DNA from: Bradyrhizobiaceae bacterium
GTDB taxonomy: Bacteria; Pseudomonadota; Alphaproteobacteria; Rhizobiales; Aestuariivirgaceae
Length of the DNA stretch: 64,000 nt
Assembly: GCA_947475225.1 (NCBI GenBank)
Contig: CANJMQ010000001.1
Coordinates: 78,640-142,639, forward strand
Reading direction: 5' to 3'
The position numbers were made by a program, and so were the translations under genes. Below, in pieces: positions 26,439 through 35,414 of the stretch. The notes under the pieces are model-generated. The model searched no databases. It was not told where the DNA came from and saw nothing but the letters and a program-made list of their open reading frames with translations. Every line of letters starts with the position of its first letter. The stretch's first letter is position 1.

Positions 26439-27701
26439 ATGTCAGCCCATGACCATGACCTGACCCAGCTCGATTCCCGGATCGTAGCTTCTGCTGCCGA
26501 AGGCTGCGAGGAGTCAAAGCTCCTGCTCAGTCGCCGTGCTGCTCTCGGCCTCTCGGCGGGCTTTTTCACCTGGGCCTTCACGCCGCATCTGGCGGAGGCG
26601 AGTTCCTCGGACCCGCGTCTCCTCATCGTCTTGCTCCGTGGTGGCATGGACGGATTGAACGTGGCTGTACCGATCGGAGATCCGCAGTATGCCAAACTGC
26701 GCGGAAGGCTCGCGCTGGTGAAGGAGAACCTTCTTCCCCTCAATAGCTATTTTTACCTGCATCCCTCCTTGGCCTTCTTCAAGACGCTCTATAACGCCGG
26801 TCAGGCCACCATTGTTCATGCCGTTGCACCGCCAATGAAGAACCGGTCGCACTTCGAATGCCAACGTAATCTGGAAAATGGAACGCCTGGGGACAAGGAG
26901 GACCGCACGACAGGTGGCTGGTTGAACCGCCTGCTCTCCAAACTCACCCCAGCGGACAGGGTGAAAGCGGGTGCGCTTCAGATCGGCCCAACACCTCTCA
27001 TACTGCAGGGAACCGAAAAGGTCTTGTCATGGAGCCCCACCCTGTGGCCGAGGCCGGCAGGTTTCGACACCTCGCTTCTGAACCTCTACAAATCAACGGA
27101 CTCTGCGCTCTATGATCTGCTGTTGAAGGGTATCACTGCCAACAGCCTGGCAACTTCGACCTCGGGTCCAGCGCTTTCACCGGACGCCTCAAGCCTGCAG
27201 CTGTCTTTCAGGGGTGCAGCAAAGCTGTTGGGAGCGCCAAGCGGAGCCCCGCGCATCGCCGTGCTCAACGTCGAGGGATGGGACACCCATGTTGGGCAGC
27301 CGCAGGCACTGGCTGCCAACCTGAACAATCTCGATAAGTCCCTGTCGGACTTCACCGCAATCGCCAAGAACTCCGGCTACTGGAACGACACCGTGGTGCT
27401 CTGCGTCACGGAGTTTGGTCGAACAGCAAAGGGCAACAGCGACAATGGTACGGACCACGGCGTGGGTACTGTCGCGATGCTTGCCGGCGGAGCGGTGAAA
27501 GGCGGCAAAGTCGTCGCGAATTGGCCCGGGCTGAGCAATCTCTACGATGGGCGTGACCTGCGGCCGACATATGATCTTCGCCAAGTTTTCAAGAGCGTCA
27601 TCAGATCTCACCTCGGCGTACAAGACAAGAAGATCCTCGATGAAGTTGTTTTCCCCGGCAGTTCGTTGATATCCGCCCTGCCCGAACTCATCAGGACTTA
27701 G
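26439..27701 (+). CDS. DUF1501 family protein with Tat-like signal
   Basis: 420 residues. A twin-arginine-like signal (LSRRAALGLSAGFFTWAF) precedes the mature start near LAEASS. The DUF1501 core follows: LLIVLLRGGMDGLNVAVP, HPSLAFF, SHFECQRNLENG, and VTEFGRTAKGNSDNGTDHGVG, which keeps the acidic and His residues of alkaline-phosphatase-superfamily metal sites. It may therefore be a periplasmic metallohydrolase, an inference from the fold. It follows the DUF1800 gene by 4 bp, and both read toward the convergent fucU. Confidence 0.85.
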   Translation: MSAHDHDLTQLDSRIVASAAEGCEESKLLLSRRAALGLSAGFFTWAFTPHLAEASSSDPRLLIVLLRGGMDGLNVAVPIGDPQYAKLRGRLALVKENLLPLNSYFYLHPSLAFFKTLYNAGQATIVHAVAPPMKNRSHFECQRNLENGTPGDKEDRTTGGWLNRLLSKLTPADRVKAGALQIGPTPLILQGTEKVLSWSPTLWPRPAGFDTSLLNLYKSTDSALYDLLLKGITANSLATSTSGPALSPDASSLQLSFRGAAKLLGAPSGAPRIAVLNVEGWDTHVGQPQALAANLNNLDKSLSDFTAIAKNSGYWNDTVVLCVTEFGRTAKGNSDNGTDHGVGTVAMLAGGAVKGGKVVANWPGLSNLYDGRDLRPTYDLRQVFKSVIRSHLGVQDKKILDEVVFPGSSLISALPELIRT

Positions 27702-27766
27702 TCCCGGCGAGTCGCGGAAAATGGATCCGTCGTCTGGTGTGGCTTGCTGAAGGCGATGAGCACGCG

Positions 27767-27793
27767 GCCTGAGCAAGCTGCGCATGCTCAGGC
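27767..27793. terminator. Stem-loop between convergent DUF1501 and fucU genes
   Basis: GCCTGAGC (27767-27774) and GCTCAGGC (27786-27793) form a perfect 8-bp stem with an 11-nt loop, at the point where two convergent genes end. No T-tract follows on either strand, so its role as a terminator is uncertain. Confidence 0.4.
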
Positions 27794-28219
27794 TGGGTAA
27801 ATGACACCCTTCTTGACGACAATGTTGCCATAGAGCCTCGGCTCGCTTGAGGCCACGATGGCGAAGCAGGCCCTCACCTTGTTGTAGAAGGCGTCACCCA
27901 CCAACGGCACGATCTTCTGCCTGGGCTCATGCTTCAGGAGGATCGTGGTGAAGTCCTCGAACACCGGTTCCATGCACTTGGGGTCCATGTGGGCGGCGGG
28001 CCGCCACACGGCTTCCGGCACCATGTCATCGACCGGCATCACCGAGAGGATGGCATCGAGGATGCGCGGCGCGCCATGCCCGTCCAGCCTCACGACGCGC
28101 TTGCCATGCTCCTCGGCCGGATAATTGCCGTCGACGATGGCGATCTCGTCGCCATGTCCCATGGCCCGTAACACGCGCAGGAGATCGGGGCTCAGAAGCG
28201 GATCAATACCCTTGAGCAT
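27788..28219 (-). CDS. RbsD/FucU-family sugar mutarotase (FucU-like)
   Basis: 143 residues from ATG 28219 (MLKGIDPLLSPDLLRVLRAMGHGDEI), the FucU start pattern, with DGHGAPRILDAIL downstream. FucU and RbsD interconvert anomers of fucose or ribose so that the next enzyme receives the right form. The sequence is closer to FucU than RbsD in length and in the GHGDEI motif. The ATG shares one base with the TGA of the ROK regulator gene (TGATG), so the two are translationally coupled. A longer frame upstream is an overlap artefact. Confidence 0.88.
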   Translation of the reverse strand: MLKGIDPLLSPDLLRVLRAMGHGDEIAIVDGNYPAEEHGKRVVRLDGHGAPRILDAILSVMPVDDMVPEAVWRPAAHMDPKCMEPVFEDFTTILLKHEPRQKIVPLVGDAFYNKVRACFAIVASSEPRLYGNIVVKKGVIYPA

Positions 28220-29445
28220 CAGGCCTTCTCCTTGAACAAGACATTCCGGTTGATGATGAAATTGTCGAACAGGGGCAGGCTCGCGGCACCAAGCGCGCGT
28301 GCATCCGCCCCGATGGTGCCCTCGAGGATGGGGAAGTCCGCAAGTCCCTGGCGGTCGACGTGCGCAAGAGCCTGCTGAACTTCTTCTACGAAGCGGGCCC
28401 GTACCTGTAACGGCACGGCGCCATCGATGATGATCGCCGAACAATCGAGAACGGCCATCACGCCTGATGCAGCCGTCGCAACGTTGATGGCGGCACGGGT
28501 GAGCCAGCGGTCGAGCGCCGGTCCCGCACCACGCCACTCGTTGAGATCCCGCCACAGCAGTTCCGGATCACCGCCCTCGCGCTGGATGTCGCGCTCAAGC
28601 GAAGCGAGCGAAGTCGAATGCACCAATTGTTCGGATCGCCGTTGTTCCGAAGTCACCGGGAACGAGGCCAGGGCGCCGGCATTGCCATGGCGGCCCAGAT
28701 ACAGGCTGCCGTTCAGCACAACCCCGCCACCGATGAAGTAACCGAGATAGAAATAGGCGAAATCCTGCAGGTCACGGCCGCGCCCGAACAGCAGTTCGGC
28801 CGCGCATGCTGCAGACGCATCGTTGCAGAAATGAATGGGCCAGGTGAAACGCGTGGCAATTTCCGCCTGCAGGTCGAAGTCCTTCCAGGCCATCAGCACG
28901 TCGGCGGATGCGCCCACATCCTCCGCCCAGTTCCAGAGCTGGAAGGGCGCAGCAATTCCCATGCCGCTGATCCGCCCGCGCTGCTCGGAGGTAAGCCCCG
29001 AGACAAGCTCCTCCACCCCCGACGTCACAAACCCAATCATCTCTGCAGGGGATGGAAAGGTGTAGGGCCGGTGGATGGTGTGGCGCACATGGCCGGCAAG
29101 GTCGACCAGCATCAGGTCGCCCGAGCGCCGCCCCACCTTCAGCCCGATCGAGAAGGCGCCGTTGGGATCGAGTTCGAAAGGGACCAGCGGCTGGCCCACC
29201 TTGCCGCGTTGCGGGGTGCGCCGCTTCAACAGCCCGTCCGCCTCAAGCTGGCGCACAATCACCGAAACAGTCTGCGCCGACAGGCCAGTGAGCCGCGCCA
29301 TCTCGGCCTTCGGCAGCTGGCCGTGAAGCCGCACGAGGGACAGGATGAGGCGCTCATTGTAGAGCCGGACCCCCGTCTGCGTGGTGCCGCGCGAAAGCTC
29401 GGGGTAACTGTCCCCGCGCGTGCCGCTGGCCCATTCGATCGACAT
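28219..29445 (-). CDS. ROK-family transcriptional regulator
   Basis: About 408 residues from ATG 29445. A winged helix-turn-helix lies at residues about 35-90 (LPKAEMARLTGLSAQTVSVIVRQLEADGLL). A ROK sugar-kinase-like domain follows, with ACAAELLFGRG and a DCSAIIIDGAV region. The usual ROK zinc site CxCGxxGC is not evident, so sugar-kinase activity is unlikely. Such proteins repress sugar uptake genes and respond to a sugar. The gene is divergent from frcB, with an inverted repeat at 29499-29537 between them that is the likely operator. Confidence 0.87.
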   Translation of the reverse strand: MSIEWASGTRGDSYPELSRGTTQTGVRLYNERLILSLVRLHGQLPKAEMARLTGLSAQTVSVIVRQLEADGLLKRRTPQRGKVGQPLVPFELDPNGAFSIGLKVGRRSGDLMLVDLAGHVRHTIHRPYTFPSPAEMIGFVTSGVEELVSGLTSEQRGRISGMGIAAPFQLWNWAEDVGASADVLMAWKDFDLQAEIATRFTWPIHFCNDASAACAAELLFGRGRDLQDFAYFYLGYFIGGGVVLNGSLYLGRHGNAGALASFPVTSEQRRSEQLVHSTSLASLERDIQREGGDPELLWRDLNEWRGAGPALDRWLTRAAINVATAASGVMAVLDCSAIIIDGAVPLQVRARFVEEVQQALAHVDRQGLADFPILEGTIGADARALGAASLPLFDNFIINRNVLFKEKA

Positions 29446-29498
29446 TGCAGCCCCGTTCCCTATGCAGTCGGAGCACAGATTTCCAGCAGCCCGGGAGA

Positions 29499-29537
29499 CT
29501 GTCAATCAATAAATCATTCCGGTTTACTTATTGACAG
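29499..29537. promoter_or_regulatory. Candidate operator between ROK gene and frcB
   Basis: CTGTCAAT (29499-29506) and ATTGACAG (29530-29537) form a perfect 8-bp inverted repeat with a 23-bp spacer. Each arm continues into a related AT-rich sequence (CAATAA and, on the other strand, AAGTAA). The right arm contains TTGACA, a possible -35 for frcB. Position between divergent genes fits a ROK repressor site. Confidence 0.55.
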
Positions 29538-29666
29538 ATGTCAATTTTTGAGTTGAGAATGGCCTCATGTGCAGGAGTGTGGACACACATTCCCCTCCCG
29601 CACCACTCGTAGCGTAACGTCACCTAACCCCTTGATTGGGCTAAAACAAACTGATGGGAGGCCTAT

Positions 29667-30686
29667 GTGAAGACCCTTTTCAAAGCTGCTCTGCTCGGCG
29701 CTGCGGCGACCGTTGCCTTCGCCGTCACCCCCGCTTTCGCGGCTGATGGCGTCTGCCTGATCACCAAGAACAACACCAACCCCTTCTTCGTGAAGATGAA
29801 GGAAGGTGCGGAAGCCAAGGCCAAGGAACTCGGCCTTGAATTCCAGGCCTTCGCCGGCGTGGTTGACGGCGATGCCGGCCCGCAGATCGAAGCCATCGAA
29901 AACTGCGTCGCCTCGGGCGCCAAGGGCATCCTGATCACCGCGTCGAACGACTCGGTCATCCCCGCCCTCAAGGAAGCCCGCGGCAAGGGCCTGCTCGTCA
30001 TCGCCCTCGACACGCCGATCGGTGATGCCGACGCCGCCGACTCGACCTTCGCCACCGACAACTTCGAGGCCGGCGTGCTCATCGGCAAGTGGGCCAAGGC
30101 CCAGCTCGGCGACAAGGCCGCCACCGCAAAGATCGGCATGCTGGACATCAACAAGGACAACATCTCGGTCGATGTGCTCCGTGACACCGGCTTCCTCACC
30201 GGCTTCGGCATCGAGGTTCCGGACGGCAAGGTGCTCGGCTCCGAGAAGGACGCCCGCGTGATCGGCCACGAAACCTCGAACGCCAATCCTGAAGGCGGCC
30301 TCAAGGCAGCAGAAAACCTGCTCGCCAAGGACCCGGACATGAACGTGATCTACACGATCAACGAGCCGGCCGCCGAAGGCGCCTACCAGGCCATGAAGGC
30401 CGCGGGCAAGGAAAACCAGGCGCTCATCGTGTCGGTCGACGGCGGCTGCCCCGGCGTGCAGAACGTCAAGGGCGGCGTGATCGGCGCCACCTCCATGCAG
30501 TTCCCGCTGCTCATGGCGTCCAAGGGTGTCGAAGCCGTTGCCGCCTTCGCCAAGGACGGCTCCAAGCCGAAGAACTCTGACGGCCTGACCTTCTTCAACA
30601 CGGGCGTGCAGCTCATCACCGACAAGCCGGTTGATGGCCTCGATGCCAAGACCTCGGAAGAGGGCCTGAAGATCTGCTGGGGTTGA
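29667..30686 (+). CDS. frcB: FrcB-type sugar ABC transporter substrate-binding protein
   Basis: 339 residues starting at GTG 29667 (the nearby ATG at 29665 is followed by a stop) behind GGGAGG. A signal peptide ends near AFAADG. The mature protein is a periplasmic-binding fold of the ribose/fructose type: ITKNNTNPFF, ITASNDSVIPALK, ALDTPIG, and YTINEPAAEGAYQAMKAAG. This closely follows the rhizobial FrcB pattern for fructose, ribose and mannose. The ligand cannot be fixed by reading; the neighbouring FucU mutarotase points to an aldose. Confidence 0.88.
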   Translation: MKTLFKAALLGAAATVAFAVTPAFAADGVCLITKNNTNPFFVKMKEGAEAKAKELGLEFQAFAGVVDGDAGPQIEAIENCVASGAKGILITASNDSVIPALKEARGKGLLVIALDTPIGDADAADSTFATDNFEAGVLIGKWAKAQLGDKAATAKIGMLDINKDNISVDVLRDTGFLTGFGIEVPDGKVLGSEKDARVIGHETSNANPEGGLKAAENLLAKDPDMNVIYTINEPAAEGAYQAMKAAGKENQALIVSVDGGCPGVQNVKGGVIGATSMQFPLLMASKGVEAVAAFAKDGSKPKNSDGLTFFNTGVQLITDKPVDGLDAKTSEEGLKICWG

Positions 30687-30717
30687 TCCCACACGGATTT
30701 TGTGAGTTGAACAACGT

Positions 30718-30743
30718 GAGGGGCGGCCGTAACGTCGCCCCTC
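30718..30743 (+). other. Intercistronic stem-loop between frcB and frcC
   Basis: GAGGGGCG (30718-30725) and CGCCCCTC (30736-30743) form a perfect GC-rich 8-bp stem with a 10-nt loop and no T-run. Such hairpins after binding-protein genes protect the upstream mRNA and lower permease expression, as known for other ABC operons. Confidence 0.6.
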
Positions 30744-30791
30744 ATACAAGATGCGGGGCTCGCACCCGTGCGCTATCACCGGGGCAGAAAC

Positions 30792-31877
30792 ATGAGCGAC
30801 AGCGGTCAGCCGACCAAGACCCTTTCTGATTACGAGGCGACGCTCACCAAGGCTGACAGTTCTGTGGCCTCATTCGAGCACGAGCACCTCAGCGGCTTGC
30901 AGAAGCTTCGCATTTTCCTGCAGGCCTACCCCGTGGCGGTTCCAGTCTTCGTTCTCATCCTGTCGATCTTCCTCTTCGGGTTTACCACGGATGGAAAGAT
31001 CCTGCAGCCCGGCAATCTCTCCACCATCCTGAAGCAGATCACGCCGATCGGCATCGTCGCCATCGCGCAGACCATCATCATCCTCACCGCTGGCATCGAT
31101 CTTTCGATCGGCGCCATCATGGTGCTGTCTTCGATCATCATGGGCAAACTCGCGGTCCAGACGGGCGTTCCCGCCCCCGCAGCAATTGCCATCGGCTGCT
31201 TCGCCGGCGGCGTCATGGGCTATTTCAATGGATTCCTTGTTACCAGACTGCGGCTGCCGCCGTTCATCGTGACGCTGGGCACACTCTACATCTTCCAGGC
31301 CTTGAAGCTTTGGTATTCAGGATCGGAATCGATCCGCAACGTCGATACCGAGGCGACTGCACCGCTCTTGATCTGGTTCGGCAAGGTCATGTCCGTGGCC
31401 GGTTTCCAGATTCTCTATGGTACCGTTGCCTTCCTGCTGCTCGCCTGGCTGATGAGCTATGTGCTCCGCCACACCGCCTGGGGCAGGCATGTCTATGCGG
31501 TCGGCGACGACCTGAATGGCGCCATGCTGTCGGGCGTCCAGACCGACAAGGTGCTGCGCTCCGTCTACTCCGTGGCGGGCGTCATCGCCGCTTTCGCCGG
31601 CCTCGTTCTCATTGGCCGCGTCGGCGGCACGGTCACGCCGCTTGCGGGTGAAACTGCCAATCTCGACTCCATCACTGCCGTGGTGATCGGCGGCACCTCG
31701 CTCTTTGGTGGCCGCGGCACCATCGTAGGCTCGGTGCTGGGTGCCATCATCGTCGGTGTGTTCCGCTTTGGCCTGTCGCTGTCACGTGTTGACGTGCTCT
31801 GGCAGGACTTCACGGTCGGTATCCTGATCATCGCCGCCGTCGCCATCGACCAGTGGATCCGCAAGGCTTCGGCCTGA
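30792..31877 (+). CDS. frcC: FrcC-type sugar ABC transporter permease
   Basis: 361 residues from ATG 30792; an earlier in-frame start lacks conservation. It is a membrane protein with about 8-10 helices and the BPD_transp_2 signature: ILTAGIDLSIGAIMVLSSIIMG, RLPPFIVTLGTLYI, and GRVGGTVTPLAGETANLDSITAVVIGGTSLFGGRGT. The N-terminal about 40 residues are cytoplasmic and charged, as in FrcC. It forms the channel for the FrcB-bound sugar. Confidence 0.9.
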   Translation: MSDSGQPTKTLSDYEATLTKADSSVASFEHEHLSGLQKLRIFLQAYPVAVPVFVLILSIFLFGFTTDGKILQPGNLSTILKQITPIGIVAIAQTIIILTAGIDLSIGAIMVLSSIIMGKLAVQTGVPAPAAIAIGCFAGGVMGYFNGFLVTRLRLPPFIVTLGTLYIFQALKLWYSGSESIRNVDTEATAPLLIWFGKVMSVAGFQILYGTVAFLLLAWLMSYVLRHTAWGRHVYAVGDDLNGAMLSGVQTDKVLRSVYSVAGVIAAFAGLVLIGRVGGTVTPLAGETANLDSITAVVIGGTSLFGGRGTIVGSVLGAIIVGVFRFGLSLSRVDVLWQDFTVGILIIAAVAIDQWIRKASA

Positions 31878-31917
31878 GACTTCCAACACGTCAACGCTTC
31901 AACCACGGGCACCCGCC

Positions 31918-32706
31918 ATGACCACCACCGTCGAACCAATCCTCACGACGCGCAACCTGGTGAAGCGCTATGGCCGAGTCACTGCACTCGATCACTGCGA
32001 CTTCGACCTGTATCCCGGCGAAATTCTCGCGGTGATCGGCGACAACGGGGCGGGCAAGTCCACTCTCATCAAGGCCATCTGCGGCGCGGTAACGCCGGAC
32101 GAGGGTGAGATCACGCTGGACGGCAAGCCCGTTCACTTCCGCTCTCCCCTCGAGGCGCGCAATGCCGGAATCGAGACCGTCTATCAGAACCTCGCGCTGT
32201 CGCCCGCCCTGTCGATTGCCGACAACATGTTCATGGGCCGTGAAATCCGCAAACCGGGCTTTCTCGGCAGCGTGCTGAAGAAACTCGATCACAAGGCGAT
32301 GGAGAAGATGGCTCGTGACAAGCTCACCGAACTGGGCCTCATGACCATCCAGAATATCAGCCAGGCCGTTGAAACCCTGTCCGGCGGTCAGCGCCAGGGC
32401 GTGGCCGTGGCACGTGCCGCCGCCTTCGGCTCCAAGGTCGTCATCATGGACGAGCCGACGGCTGCATTGGGTGTCAAGGAATCGCGCCGCGTGCTGGAAC
32501 TGATCCTCGACGTGAAGCGCCGTGGCCTGCCCATTGTTCTGATCTCGCACAACATGCCGCATGTCTTTGAAGTGGCGGATCGCATCCACATCCACCGCCT
32601 CGGCAAGCGCCTGTGCGTGATCAATCCCAAGGATTTCACCATGTCGGATGCCGTCGCCTTCATGACCGGCGCCAAGACGCCGCCGCCGGAATTGATGGCG
32701 GCTTGA
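31918..32706 (+). CDS. frcA: FrcA-type sugar ABC transporter ATP-binding protein
   Basis: 262 residues with a single nucleotide-binding domain: Walker A GDNGAGKS, Q-loop, signature LSGGQRQGVAVARAA, Walker B VVIMDEPTAAL and H-loop ISHNM. A single rather than a duplicated domain is typical of FrcA and unlike RbsA. It lies 40 bp after frcC. The sugar kinase frcK, often next in rhizobia, is not present here. Confidence 0.92.
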   Translation: MTTTVEPILTTRNLVKRYGRVTALDHCDFDLYPGEILAVIGDNGAGKSTLIKAICGAVTPDEGEITLDGKPVHFRSPLEARNAGIETVYQNLALSPALSIADNMFMGREIRKPGFLGSVLKKLDHKAMEKMARDKLTELGLMTIQNISQAVETLSGGQRQGVAVARAAAFGSKVVIMDEPTAALGVKESRRVLELILDVKRRGLPIVLISHNMPHVFEVADRIHIHRLGKRLCVINPKDFTMSDAVAFMTGAKTPPPELMAA

Positions 32707-32719
32707 TCGACCAGCAAAT

Positions 32720-32745
32720 GCCGCCTCAGCGCGGCGTTTTCTTTT
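32720..32745 (+). terminator. Rho-independent terminator after frcA
   Basis: GCCGC (32720-32724), loop CTCAGC, GCGGC (32731-32735), then GTTTTCTTTT. It ends the frcBCA transcript and overlaps the last codons of the convergent dehydrogenase gene. Confidence 0.7.
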
Positions 32746-33664
32746 CCTGGCTTCGCTTGTGCGCGGCGAGTGCCATCAATCGCCTGTCACGCCACGCGGT
32801 GGCGTCTGCCAGCTTGTTCCTTGGCACAACTGCCCGGCGCTCCACGTCAAGCGTGGTACCAACAGAGTCTGGCCAAGGTGCTGACGCCGACTGGGTGTCG
32901 ACGACGCCGCGGATGGTCTGGCTGTAACGCTGGAGATAGTCGGCAACTCCCTGCGGGGCGTTGAGGTCAATGGTCTCGATCGGTCCCATGAAACTCCAGC
33001 GCAATGCCAAGCCGTCCTTGATGGTCTTGTCGAGGTCTTCCGCCGTCACGAAGCCGCCGGCAATCAGGCGGAAGGCTTCATTCAGCAGGGCAAATTGTAG
33101 CCGATTGAGTATGAAGCCTTCAATTTCGCGCTTCACGGTGATAGGGGACATGCCGCAACTCATCATGAAATCGCGGGTCCTCGCAACCACGTCGGGAGAC
33201 GTGAATGCAGCGCCACACAACTCGACAATTGGTGCCAGATGCGGCGGGTTCAGCGGATGCGAGACGACACAGCGCTGACGCGACCCGAGCGCCGCAAAGA
33301 TCACAGACGGCATGATCGCCGAGGTGGAACTGGAGATGATGGCATCGGCTGGCGCTAGCCGTTCCACCTCCGCGAAAAGCTGCTGTTTCGGCTCGGCGCG
33401 CTCGACGATGTTTTCCTGAATGAAGGCAACGCCTGACACGGCTTCAGCCAGTGTCGCTGCCCCCGTGATGCGGCTGCCAACCTCTGCGGCAGCGTCAATA
33501 AGTCCGGCCTCCTCCATCTCCGGCAGGGTTTTCGCGATGTGTGCCAGCGCCTTGTCGACCTGAGCGGAATCCTGGTCCCACAGCACCACGTCGTGGCCAC
33601 CGCGGGCAAAAACCATTGCCCAGGACCGGCCGATCAATCCCGAGCCGAGGATTGCGGTCTTCAC
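32726..33664 (-). CDS. 3-hydroxyacyl-CoA dehydrogenase-type enzyme (L-gulonate 3-dehydrogenase/CRYL1-like)
   Basis: 312 residues. The N-terminal Rossmann fold has ILGSGLIGRSWAMVFARGG; the catalytic region has SSSTSAIMPS and HPLNPPHLAPIVELCG, with an Asn/His set typical of the lambda-crystallin and L-carnitine dehydrogenase branch rather than fatty-acid HADs. These enzymes oxidise a 3-hydroxy acid with NAD. In this locus an aldonate or uronate-like substrate is more likely than an acyl-CoA. The start overlaps the aldo/keto reductase stop by 4 bp, so it is the third gene of the gntR unit. Confidence 0.82.
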   Translation of the reverse strand: MKTAILGSGLIGRSWAMVFARGGHDVVLWDQDSAQVDKALAHIAKTLPEMEEAGLIDAAAEVGSRITGAATLAEAVSGVAFIQENIVERAEPKQQLFAEVERLAPADAIISSSTSAIMPSVIFAALGSRQRCVVSHPLNPPHLAPIVELCGAAFTSPDVVARTRDFMMSCGMSPITVKREIEGFILNRLQFALLNEAFRLIAGGFVTAEDLDKTIKDGLALRWSFMGPIETIDLNAPQGVADYLQRYSQTIRGVVDTQSASAPWPDSVGTTLDVERRAVVPRNKLADATAWRDRRLMALAAHKRSQEKKTPR

Positions 33665-34686
33665 CGCGGCACCGGGGCGTCGTTATGCAACAGGCCTGCG
33701 ACCTTGAGGTCCTTCCACAGCGCCTTCGGAATCTTGGCATCAAGGGTCGCTACGTTGAGCACCACCTCCTTGGGGCTCACGCCGCCGGGTATGACACTCA
33801 CCACATTCTTGTGATGCATCGGGAAGCGCAGGGCTGCCTGTGCCAGCTTCACCTTGTGCTTCTTGCAGATTGCCTCGATCTTCGCCACGCGTTCGAGGAT
33901 GGCCTTGGGCGCCGGATCATAATTGTACCACGCACCAGGCTTGGGGCCGGTTGCAAGGATGCCGGAGTTGTAGGGGCCGCCCAGAACGATGCCGATGCCG
34001 CGGTCCTCGCACAGCGGCAGGAAGGAGTTGAGTGATTCCTGTTCAAGCAGAGTGTAGCGGCCAGCCAGCAGGAAGATGTCGATATCGGCGTTCTTTGCCA
34101 GAATCTCGCAAACCTCCCATTCATTGACGCCAGCGCCATAGGCCTTGATCACCTTTTCGCTGCGCAGCTTTTCCAGCGCCTTGATGCCGCTTTTGAGAAT
34201 GGTCTTCACATGCGCGTCACGTGCCGCCACTGTCTTGTGGTTGAAGACGTCGACATCGTGGATGAAGATCACGTCGATCGAGTCGACGCCGAGACGCTCG
34301 AGTGAAAACTCGATCGAGCGCATGAATCCGTCATAGCTGTAATCATAGATTTCCCGGCGCGATGGCGTGTCGAAGAACTTGCCGATGCCGGTGCGCTGCT
34401 TCGGGTCGCAGACTTCGAGCAGGCGGCCCACCTTGGTGGAGAGTACGTAATCCTTCCGCTTCTTGCCGAACAGGAAGCGGTTCAGCCGCGTTTCAGAGAG
34501 CCCGAGGCCATAGAGCGGTGCGGTGTCGTAATAGCGGATGCCCCCCGTCCACGCTGCTTCCAGAGTCTCCTGTGCCTCTTCAGGATCAGTTGCCCTGTAG
34601 AGGTTGCCGAGTGGTGCCGTGCCGAAACCCAGTTCGGTGAAGGAAATGGTTTCTCCCGACGGCGCCTTGAAATTGCGCTTCTTCAT
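33661..34686 (-). CDS. Aldo/keto reductase of the aldose 1-dehydrogenase type
   Basis: 341 residues with the AKR tetrad: Asp and Tyr in YYDTAPLYG, Lys in STKVGR and His in IFIHDVD. Sequence features (FGTAPLGNLYR at the start, EHRFPMHHK-type region near the end) place it among L-fucose/D-threo-aldose 1-dehydrogenase and pyridoxal 4-dehydrogenase relatives. It would oxidise an aldose to its lactone with NAD(P). Presence of a FucU mutarotase 6 kb away supports a sugar substrate. It overlaps both gntR and the dehydrogenase gene by 4 bp. Confidence 0.83.
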   Translation of the reverse strand: MKKRNFKAPSGETISFTELGFGTAPLGNLYRATDPEEAQETLEAAWTGGIRYYDTAPLYGLGLSETRLNRFLFGKKRKDYVLSTKVGRLLEVCDPKQRTGIGKFFDTPSRREIYDYSYDGFMRSIEFSLERLGVDSIDVIFIHDVDVFNHKTVAARDAHVKTILKSGIKALEKLRSEKVIKAYGAGVNEWEVCEILAKNADIDIFLLAGRYTLLEQESLNSFLPLCEDRGIGIVLGGPYNSGILATGPKPGAWYNYDPAPKAILERVAKIEAICKKHKVKLAQAALRFPMHHKNVVSVIPGGVSPKEVVLNVATLDAKIPKALWKDLKVAGLLHNDAPVPR

Positions 34687-35414
34687 GTCTCAGGTCCTCC
34701 GGTGGTATTGAGATCAGCGAAAAGCTCCGGCCTTTCGCGTGCGAATGTTTCGAGTTCCGCCATCACTGCCTCGAGGTGACCATACATTGCCCTTGCCGCT
34801 GAATCGCCGTCATGCGCTTCGAGGGCCGCCACGATCGCCTTGTGTTCGGACAGCGTCAATTCAAGGCGGCGGCGGCTGTTGAGCAGCTGCCGCACCCGGT
34901 CGAGGCCGAGGCGTGCGGTTTCCGTGGCATTCCGCACCCTCTCAAAGCCGAGGTGGTCCTGCAGCAGGGCATGGAACGCGAGGTCGAAGCCGTGGAAGCC
35001 CTTCAGGTCTTGAGCGTCAATGGCGGCCTTCTGGTAGCGCAGGCTGCTGGCGAGCTTGTCAACAAGCTCCGCGGATGCAGTCGCCGCCAGCCTGCGCACC
35101 GTCTCCACTTCAAGGGCGCGGCGCAGGAACATGTTCTCGCGGGTGTCGGAAATCTTGATGAGTGCCACGCGCGAGCCGCTCTGCGGAATGATGTCGACCA
35201 GGCCCTCGGCGGCCAGCCGGTTCATCGCCTCGCCGACCGGAAAGCGTGACACGCCCATGCGGGCGGCGATGGCCTGCTTGTCGAGGAACTCACCCGGTTT
35301 CAGGTCCAACTGCACGATGGCTTCGCGCAGAGCAGCGTGAACGCGGGCGGTGGCGCCCGTGGCCGCAGATCGGCCCGGACTCAAGAAATCATAGGTGACG
35401 GCAGCCACTGGCAT
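34683..35414 (-). CDS. GntR-family (FadR-type) transcriptional regulator
   Basis: 243 residues. The N-terminal winged helix (DKQAIAARMGVSRFPVGEAMNRLAAEGLV) is followed by an all-helical FCD ligand domain (residues about 95-225) with His residues that bind metal in this class. The ATG directly follows the palindrome GCTAACATGTTAGC with no Shine-Dalgarno sequence. Translation may be leaderless, or start further in. It is the first gene of a gntR-AKR-dehydrogenase unit and divergent from the uxaA-type gene, so it probably represses both. Confidence 0.87.
   Translation of the reverse strand: MPVAAVTYDFLSPGRSAATGATARVHAALREAIVQLDLKPGEFLDKQAIAARMGVSRFPVGEAMNRLAAEGLVDIIPQSGSRVALIKISDTRENMFLRRALEVETVRRLAATASAELVDKLASSLRYQKAAIDAQDLKGFHGFDLAFHALLQDHLGFERVRNATETARLGLDRVRQLLNSRRRLELTLSEHKAIVAALEAHDGDSAARAMYGHLEAVMAELETFARERPELFADLNTTGGPET

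Noticed and set aside
25250..26743. Long open frame on the minus strand opposite the DUF1800 gene
   Set aside because: It is antisense to a clear family member, has no family resemblance, and is a by-product of high-GC codon use.
29565..30779. 404-codon minus-strand frame opposite frcB
   Set aside because: The plus strand holds a complete binding protein with a signal peptide and ribosome binding site.
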